Source of the DNA: Prosopocoilus inquinatus
Taxonomy: Eukaryota > Arthropoda > Insecta > Coleoptera > Lucanidae
NCBI GenBank assembly: GCA_036172665.1
Contig: CM069876.1
Location: 44,299,001-44,363,000, forward strand
DNA length: 64,000 bases
Direction of reading: 5' to 3'
Shown here in pieces: positions 57,411 through 64,000 of this stretch. Numbering within the stretch: position 1 is the stretch's first letter; each line of letters opens with the position of its first letter. The translations under genes were made by a program, and so were the position numbers. The notes beneath the pieces were generated by a model. It did no database searches and was not told the DNA's origin. It saw only the letters and a list, made by a program, of their open reading frames with translations.

Positions 57411-59562
57411 GTGTAATCGTCATTCGTGAAGTCATTTTGAAAAATAAATTTATTATAAAAAAAAATATTTCTTTGGACTCGAAGAACTAAGAAGATCGAT
57501 TTCTTGTACGCCCCCTCACTGCTTAGGCATTATTCCCTTCCAGATTACTACGCAGGTAGGGAATATTAGATTTGTATGCAAAAATAGCCTTAATTGAGTG
57601 CATAAATTACGAATAAAATTGCAACTTCCGAGGTTCGACTGCCCGTTCTTTCTCTCCTAACGCCGGGCCCTGTTCGACTCAATTCCAGGAAATAGAGGTC
57701 GGCGCTGCATGGATTCATGCCCGTTTATTATACCGACCTCGTACGTGTTTTAAAACATTTTAATGTAGGAGATAGAAGGTAAATATCTTGTACGCTCCCG
57801 CATTGTTTAAGCATTACTCCCTTCCAGACGGCTGCGCAAGTGGGGAATATTGAATTTTGGAATGTATGCAAAAATATTCTTAATTGAGTGCTTAAATTAT
57901 GAGTAAAATTGCAACTTTAGAGACTCGACTGATTCTTCTTTGGTAAAATTTGATTGGGGAGAGTGACAGCTATGTCAAGAGCAAAATGACAAAACAAAGA
58001 AAATTCAACCTCAGGGAAGAAAGAGAGAGAGAGAGAGAGAGAAGGCAGTTAAAACTTTTTCGAAAAATGAAAGACAATGACTCACAATTAGTAGAAAACG
58101 ACTTTTTCGGTGATGAAGATTGTACCTTCTGCTTTGTTTCGCGAAAAGCGCCATTAACAAAAATTGTTTTTTTTTTTTTTTGACTTTTCAACAGAAAACT
58201 GTTTTAATTTACCTAACAAAACATAACTTTCTTGTTTTTTTTTTTTTTGGGTAACGAAATTCATTGCGAGCCGTTGGAGTTGTGGAAAAAACAAGGAAAA
58301 TTGCAAATAAAATAATAATTGAAGCAATGGAAACAAAACAGAGAAAATTTAAACAACAATTGAAAAAACAAAGTGCACTTTAAACAAAAATAAAAAAAAA
58401 GAAGGATAATTGAAACAAGTGATAGCGAAGTACCAAATGACTGAAAAACAAACGAACGTCGATTATTTTCTGGAGATGCGGAATTCAGCCTTAGAAAAGA
58501 GAGAGAAGGGAGTTGAAACTTTTTCTTTCGAAACATGAGAGAGGATGACTCACAATCAGTAGAAAATCACTTTCTCTTGTAATAAAGACTGTTTCTTTTC
58601 TTTTTTCTTTTGCGGAAAGCGTCCTTAACTTAACGAAAATGTTTTTTTCTTTTTTTAATTTAGAGGAAACTATTAACTTACTAACAAAAAAAAGGAAAAA
58701 AAAATCAATCTTTTTTTGTTTTTTTTTTTTCATAACAGAAAACTGTAATAACTTACCTAACAAAAAGAAAAAAAATCGATTTTTTGTTTTCGGCAAACGA
58801 AATTCATTGCGAGCCTCTCGGATATCTTTCGTTCGTTTTCTCTTTTTTTTTGAAACGTCTTTTAATGTACTTTTTTTAGGATTATTTTTTTATGGTCTCA
58901 CAGCCTATAAAGCCTTAGAACTGAATGAAACGTTTTTGACACTTTTGAGGCCTTAAGGTCAAAATACAATTATCTATCTCTCTGTCCCCTACTCCCCCCT
59001 GACTAAACTATGCATTAATTTTTTCGAAAATCAAGAAAAAAGTTCTCTTTTTTTTGCACAGTTACCTCTAATCATTTATCGTATCTTTTTTAACTTTATT
59101 TTGCGGAAAATGATTTTAACTGAAGAAATAAAGAAAAGCTCATCTTTCTTGTTCGTGACAACGAAATTCATCGCGAATTCCTCGATCGTCTTCGTTTGTT
59201 TTGCGAACGATTTCAAAATGAAAAACAAATCAACTTCGCTATTACCTGGAAATGAAATATGTATTGAAAGTCATAAACATGATTGAAAATCAAAAGACTC
59301 TCAGTGAACAAAAATAAAGCCCCTCTGAAGCAGAGATGAAAACTCAATTAAAAAAAAAAAAAAAAACAAAACAAGAAAACAAAAGAAGAACATTAAAAAA
59401 TGCTAGAATTACGTGAATAGAAAAAAACGATGGCGATTTTATATCGCTATAAAAATTAGTTCTTATACAAAAAAAAGAAGCTCTAACAACCGGACCGGAC
59501 CGTGCGCAACACATCTCTAGAAAATTACGAGTGGCGCTGCATGATTCATGCCCCTTTCTTAT

Positions 59563-59680
59563 AAAGAAATTAGATTTAACCTCCTAACCACAAAAAGTTT
59601 GTTTAAAAACGAGATACGTATTTCGGCAGCTATGGTGTCATCTTCAGTAGATGCCTTCTTCTTGATCACAAGAGAAGTCT
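59563..59680 (-). mobile_element. 118-bp hammerhead-bearing insertion with 9-bp TSD
   Basis: CTTTCTTAT is present on both sides (59554-59562 and 59681-59689). Related sequence nearby (about 57715-57745, and its inverse near 59950-59985) reads straight from GCATG..ATTCATGCCC through TTATTATA to GACCTCGTACG without this segment. Those are readable empty sites. A target duplication of this length points to retrotransposition-type or target-primed integration. The insert holds the hammerhead-like core at 59617-59647 and an AACAAACTTTTTG-type segment, and has no coding. Confidence 0.7.
59617..59647 (-). ncRNA. Hammerhead-ribozyme-like core inside the 118-bp insertion
   Basis: Minus strand: CTGAAGA, then TGACACC ATA GCTGCC, then GAAATACG. 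CUGANGA and GAAA are intact. Stem II (GACACC against GCTGCC) pairs at four of six positions, as if decayed from a perfect GACACC/GGTGTC helix. Probably weak or inactive now. Confidence 0.4.
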
Positions 59681-60481
59681 CTTTCTTATAGTGACCTCGT
59701 CCATGTTTTAAATGCGTTATAATATAACAGTGATTTAACCGCGATATTTAATTGTCTATAAATACTTGCTTGCGTACTGAATATCCGAACCCTTACAATT
59801 CATTCACTTGAAACGTATTCCTTGAGATTTCTTATTTCTTATTTAATATTCCCCACTTGCGCAGCCGTCTGGAAGGGAGTAATGCTTAAACAATGCGGGA
59901 GCGTACAAGATATTTACCTTCTAGCTCCTATATTAAAATGTTTTAAAACACGTACGAGGTCAGTATAATAAACGGGCATGAATCCATGCAGCGCCGACCG
60001 CTATTTCCTGGAACTGAGTCGCACAGGGCCCGGCGTTAGGAGAGAAAGAACGGGCAGTCGAACCTCGGAAGTTGCAATTTTATCCCTAATTTATGCACTC
60101 AATTAAGGCTATTTTTGCATACAAATCTAATATTCCCTACTTGCGTAGTAATCTGGAAGGGAATAATGCCTAAGCAGTGAGGGAGCGTACAAGAAATCGA
60201 TCTTCTTAGTTCTTCGAGTCCAAAGAAATATTTTTTCTTTATAATAAATTTCTTTTTCAAAATGACTTCACGAATGACGATTACACGGTGTGTGAGTTGC
60301 CTAAACGTGACACGGTTCGGCGAATTAAAAAAAAAGATCAGTGATTAAATAATTTTTGTTTTACACATCGGAGTGGTTTAAGTTGCCTAGACGTGACACG
60401 GTTCGGCGAATTAAAAGAAAAGATCAGTGATTAAATAATTTTTGTTTTACACATCGGAATGGTTTGAGTTGCCTAAACGAG

Positions 60482-61411
60482 TTTTCGAAATCGTTTACCG
60501 CGGGAATAACTTAATAATTTCCGAAAATTGACTCGCCCAGTTTTAATTTAAAGGCGATTCAGTAAACGTCTTGCTCTTGAATAATAATTAGTCACGTCGA
60601 AGCAACTCAAACCACTTCGATGAGACTTTACGAGCCTTTAAAATAAAAGTCACATTCTGATGTGTAAATACCTAAGTTTTCGCATCTTTTTGATATATGA
60701 CTGTGACTTTAATTTTAAAGTTTGCTTTAGTTGAAATCGGCCCTAAGTTCTGCAAATAAATAATCAAACATAAAGTGCCCTCACCAACAAAATTACGGGA
60801 GGGGATGTGTGTGTGGGGGGGGGGGCGAGTAATTTAACGGCAAACCGTATCACGTTTAGGCAACTCAAACCACTCTGATGTGTAAAAAACCTGTTAAGTT
60901 AGCGTAATTACCCCGTTCAGAACTGAATAACACCGAAGAATGAATAATAATAATTAATGGTGGATGCCACAAAGTGCGTTTTCTAAAAGTTTTTGGGTCA
61001 ACGGACAAACGTCAGAAGTCGGCATCTCGCGAAAACGCGGTGAAGAAGCGAACGCGTTAATTACTTTCCAATAAAAATTAAAAAAATCCGGCCGATGCAG
61101 CGCAAGTAAGGTTTAATGACATGGATTCCCCTTCTGGAATTCCCTTACGTTTCTTTAAGACCTAGGCCACTAGATTCGCATCGCACGACCACAATCCATG
61201 CTTGCTAAACCCGTGTCGAGAACCGCACTTGCGAAGGCTAGATGTTAGATATAAAGCGGTAATTTGATAAAATTTATAGTTTAGATCATATTACTGTTTC
61301 TTTTTAAAATTCCATGGAGATGTAACATAAATAAAAACAACTTGGTCCTTCGAGAATTTTTTTAAACTACAAAATATCAATTCAAAACGAAACACTAGAG
61401 ATGTTACATAT
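60482..61411. other. Noncoding DNA with relics of the 84-bp repeat and a MITE (60618-60746)
   Basis: AGGCAACTCAAACCACTC at about 60856 and GCAACTCAAACCACTTC near 60602 are stray copies of the foldback arm repeat. The 60618-60746 segment is a relative of the 46985-47115 MITE and ends GAAATCGGCCCTAA. A G run is at 60817-60825. No gene is seen. Confidence 0.55.
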
Positions 61412-61775
61412 TGTTACGACCTAGGTGTTCGTAAATAACACTCGTCGACTAATCTTATTAAAAACTTTATTAGAAACATAATCGCCTACGCAACAGAACA
61501 TACTAGATATAATCTATAACTCCTACTGTAACAATAGCCTTTACAGCCTATGACATTCGCTTCTTAAATAAGAACTGTCCTAGCGGCGCCCGATATTCGC
61601 TTTTATAATTAAATGGCTCGCTCTAAATATACATGGAAATGTCCAGGAAACTTCGAGGTTCGCTGGAATACTCCGCAGCTTTCCCGAACATACCTGCGGT
61701 ATCAATCGCGAGCGTACCCGGCGACCCTTGTCGGGTTACAACATACCTAGACGCCCCAAACCCACAGTTGTAACA
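61412..61775 (-). mobile_element. Solo LTR, 364 bp, 4-bp TSD (gypsy-like)
   Basis: The boundaries are TGTTACGACC at 61412 and GTTGTAACA ending at 61775, with TGTTA/TAACA inverted tips. ATAT flanks both sides (61408-61411 and 61776-61779). On the minus strand a TATAAAAG box and later AATAAAG, in the order promoter then polyadenylation signal, give the orientation. No internal region or second LTR is beside it, so LTR-LTR recombination has removed the body. The 4-bp duplication fits Ty3/gypsy or BEL better than copia. Confidence 0.75.
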
Positions 61776-62340
61776 ATATATTACGAACGGACCTAATTCT
61801 CTCTCCTTGACTATTGCACAATGGAATGCCGAAACGTTCCGCACGGCGCGGCGCGGCGGGCAGTGGCGGACGCGAAATAGTTTAAGCGAATTAAAACCAA
61901 TTCCTCGGCGACAATTAACGGGTCGCGAAGATAAACAGAACTTAATTGGGAACGGCGAGGGCCCGCCGGCGAAATCTTTGTATTCCGCCATTCACCGCAG
62001 TTCGCTCGTCAGTCACGTATTAATCCCCAAGCCGGGACTCCCCCCGATTTGGCGCCATTGTGTTCTCGCAGAACAATCGCCGCCTCACATCAGAATTAAT
62101 CCCGGCCCGGCCCCCCGTCACTCCTTGCATAATCCTCCGTCGTCATCGCCGCGCTTATAAATACATACATATACATACGGGGGGATGATTCGACAAAGTT
62201 TCACCCTCACTCACTTCAGAAACAGAATTACTTATGTTAGTAACTGATTTTGAATACTTAGAGACGTAATATTCTAAGAGGGTGGTAAGCTATAGGGAGA
62301 AGACGAAGAAGAAGAGGAACTAATTCGATTTATATTTTGC
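61776..62340. other. GC-rich unique DNA, TATA-like element near 62155
   Basis: About 61820-62160 is GC-richer than its surroundings and could be regulatory. CGCGCTTATAAATACAT lies near 62150-62166. A 117-codon frame at 61807-62160 matches no family I know, so it is not called. Confidence 0.4.
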
Positions 62341-62352
62341 CGAAGTATTCAT

Positions 62353-62422
62353 GAGCCCCACGTCGGGCGCCAATTACATTTATTCGAGGATTAACTCAGT
62401 TTTAGACGTTGGGCGCCAAAAA
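62353..62422 (-). other. Two retroelement primer-binding-site-like segments
   Basis: On the minus strand, TTGGCGCCCAACGTC (62408-62422) and ATTGGCGCCCGACGTGGGG (about 62357-62375) occur about 45 bases apart. TGGCGCCCAACGTGGGG-type sequence directly after an LTR is usual in gypsy-like elements. No LTR or gag/pol is recognisable next to them, so this may be a decayed LTR-body junction. Confidence 0.35.
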
Positions 62423-63159
62423 TATGTAATGTTGTGTGCGAGTTTGGAATTGTATTTAGTTAATTAAACTAATTTCTGATTCTTACCTATCCTAACCTTA
62501 AAATAATGAAATTATCAGAAAGTGGTTTCATTCGGTTAAAGTATAATTTAATTAATTATCATCGGACAATCATCGACTCCAATGGTAAAATTATCTAAAA
62601 CGAGCACCTAAAAACTTCAGGCTTTACGAAGTGAATCATTAATTTTGTACATCCCCTGTTAAATGAGCTTGAATTGGCGGAGTCAGCGTATTAAGAGTTG
62701 AGGTATTTTCTTGGTGGTGGTGGTGGCGGCGGTGATGGTGCAGGTGGGACCTGAATTTTATCGGACTTTCCGCCTGAATACAAATGGGGCAGGCAAATTT
62801 AGCTCGTTAGGCGAGTTCTTGGGGGCAATTTGTTCGGAAAGCCTCGGCGATGTGACGGAAATTAATGAAGTCGGGCCGGTGTACACGGGATGTTCTTTGT
62901 TAATGTACGAATTTAATTATTAGCCTTATTAGGCCGCGTCCTTGCGTGAGTTCATTAAGGAGCCCGACGACGTTGTTGATGAGATACAAAATTGCCTTCG
63001 ATGTACCCGAGAGTGTGTCTGCCGAATTTGGGAGTCGAGGGGGTTCCCAACCCTTCCAGACGTAACATAAGCTTTTAGAGTCTCCCGTTGAACTCGATAA
63101 GATAAAAGCCTTATCAGTTTCAACTTGCAGTTTTTCTGCAAAGAGTTTGTGAGACTCTC
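62423..63159. other. Mostly unique DNA with (TGG)n(CGG)n
   Basis: A TGGTGGTGGTGGCGGCGG run is at about 62713-62732. A 70-codon plus frame across it (62711-62923) and minus-strand frames at 62900-63424 lack recognisable domains. No gene is called. Confidence 0.45.
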
Positions 63160-63260
63160 CAGTCACGGCCCACGCGAGGCCAAAAACCGCCCGCGTGCCA
63201 CTCCGTATTTTGGCGCCCTCTGACAGATGAGTTGGGGCTTGCGAAAACGATAAATTTACA
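63160..63260 (+). repeat. Second copy of the 2.5-kb GGCGCCCTCTG repeat
   Basis: GCGAGGCCAAAAACCG, then TATTTTGGCGCCCTCTGACA and GAGTTGGGGCTTGCG parallel about 2531-2605. The CTCF-like core is at 63212-63225. Confidence 0.65.
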
Positions 63261-63822
63261 AAATTTAAAAAAAAATTTAAAAAAAATTTAAAAAAAAACA
63301 AAAAATTTGAAAAAACAAAATGTTTGTGTACTTTTACATGTAAAAAATGTGTATGTATACAGTGTAGACAACGTAGACAATGTAGACTATGTAGAGAATA
63401 TAGAAAATTATCGTCCGTTGACATTCACAGTTGAGAGGTTACATTAAAATAAAGACAATTAAATTTTCGGTTTCTTTACATAACCTAAATTTCAGAAACA
63501 AGAGAATCAAAGAAACGGCAATAAAATACGAGCATGAACTAAACAAAATAAAAATAAAAAAAAAAAACAACACGTTGAACGAATTGAAAAAGAAACGAAC
63601 GCCGAAATAGAGTACGCAAAAGAAAAAACAAAAATCACAACTGAGATGAACACAAAACAAATGAAAGAAGATGAACCACGAAAAAATATCAAAAGAAGAT
63701 TAACGACTGAGGCCCGTTTCACACTATGCAAGAATTGATATGAAATCTTGCACAAAGTGACAGAGAAGTATCGATTCAACCAACGGACATTCACTATGGT
63801 AGCCTCTCTCTCATTTTGTATG
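63261..63822. repeat. A-rich DNA related to the 450-bp array
   Basis: After A runs near 63265-63325 and a TGTAGACAATGTAGAC-like short repeat at about 63360-63400, the segment about 63590-63665 (CGAAATAGAGTACGCAAAAG, AATCACAACTGAGATGAACA) is related to about 28610-29105. No gene. Confidence 0.55.
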
Positions 63823-64000
63823 TACAGGGTGGGCTAAATTTGGCACTTTTAAAGGGGGACGCCTATTTCTAGATGAGTTAGACAAAAACTGACCTGGGTG
63901 TCTGGAGCTCGATTTTTATGACAAGTTTAATGGTAAAAGCCGCATTTCGATATCTTGAACCGTTTAGAAGCTACGGGGTCTTTTTCAAAATTCTGCGATT
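63823..64000 (+). repeat. Start of an ACAGGGTGGGC-type dispersed repeat, cut by the window end
   Basis: TACAGGGTGGGCTAAATTTG at about 63823 begins a segment with a CTGGAGCTCGATTTTTATG interior, continuing past the window. The start motif is shared with other repeat families here. Confidence 0.45.

Larger units (their letters stand above)
56953..60481. mobile_element. Large foldback (FB-like) element, about 3.5 kb, in the intron
   Basis: The left arm inner part (about 57230-57851) is inverted at 59845-60481. Landmarks on both arms are GGACTCGAAGAACTAAGAAG, TTCCCTTCCAGATTACTACG, CTCCTAACGCCGGGCCCTG and CAGACGGCTGCGCAAGTGGG (or complements). The outer part of each arm is an 84-bp tandem repeat, longer on the left. 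The 2.0-kb spacer (57852-59844) has no transposase frame. It holds direct repeats around GAAATTCATTGCGAG (58256, 58799, variant 59163). Tandem-repeat-tipped arms around a variable middle are the hallmark of Drosophila FB elements, and the family resemblance is inference. Confidence 0.75.

Noticed and set aside
61807..62160. A 117-codon plus-strand frame in GC-rich DNA followed by a TATA-like element.
   Set aside because: No family resemblance, an overlapping antisense frame of equal length, and a TATA box in the wrong place for this frame.

Overview
The window is eukaryotic nuclear DNA from an insect. A beetle of the Tribolium type is my best guess, from the overall style only: AT-rich, gene-poor, split genes, RTE-like and CR1/jockey-like LINEs, foldback elements, and many short satellite-like arrays with 150-350 bp monomers. 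No database search was possible, so the species is inference. There is no bacterial-style gene organisation, CRISPR array or operon.

The only convincing host coding sequence is one internal exon (56639-56920, + strand) encoding a neuromodulin-type IQ calmodulin-binding motif. Its spacing and flanking residues resemble insect igloo (igl). If so, most of the window is intron or flanking DNA of that gene, and everything else is mobile, repetitive or unassigned noncoding DNA.

Layout. 0.5-2.6 kb: tandem and diverged repeats carrying about twelve CTCF-like cores. 4.8-12 kb: a 1.55-kb tandem array split by a 2.07-kb terminal-inverted-repeat element, which itself holds a 500-bp MITE. 12.15 kb: a tRNA-like Pol III unit. 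14.3-18.3 kb: a nearly full-length but dead APE-type LINE on the minus strand. 18.4-19.8 kb: two short arrays that recur inverted at 31.4-34.4 kb. 20.6-22.3 kb: a 5'-truncated CR1/jockey-like LINE with an open RT frame. 22.4-25.6 kb: a 605-bp array with internal inverted repeats and a CRE palindrome in every unit. 26-31 kb: small foldback MITEs, a 450-bp array and a perfect 63-bp-arm palindrome. 32.2-34.4 kb: a 346-bp satellite. 35-37 kb: a hairpin cluster and a 955-bp foldback. 38.8-51.2 kb: five different tandem families in close succession (328, 296, 217, 155 and about 322 bp). 53.4-55.6 kb: TTGAGTT-rich DNA. 56.6-60.5 kb: the exon, followed at once by a 3.5-kb foldback element. 61.4 kb: a solo LTR. 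61.8-64 kb: mixed unique and repeat DNA.

The thread I find most interesting is a set of hammerhead-ribozyme-like cores (CUGANGA, stem II, GAAA) at about 2.9, 3.35, 31.07, 36.26, 37.02 and 59.6 kb. Several sit inside inverted repeats. One lies in a 118-bp insertion with a 9-bp target duplication and readable empty sites nearby. This fits remnants of Penelope-like or similar ribozyme-bearing retroelements. No Penelope protein is encoded in the window.
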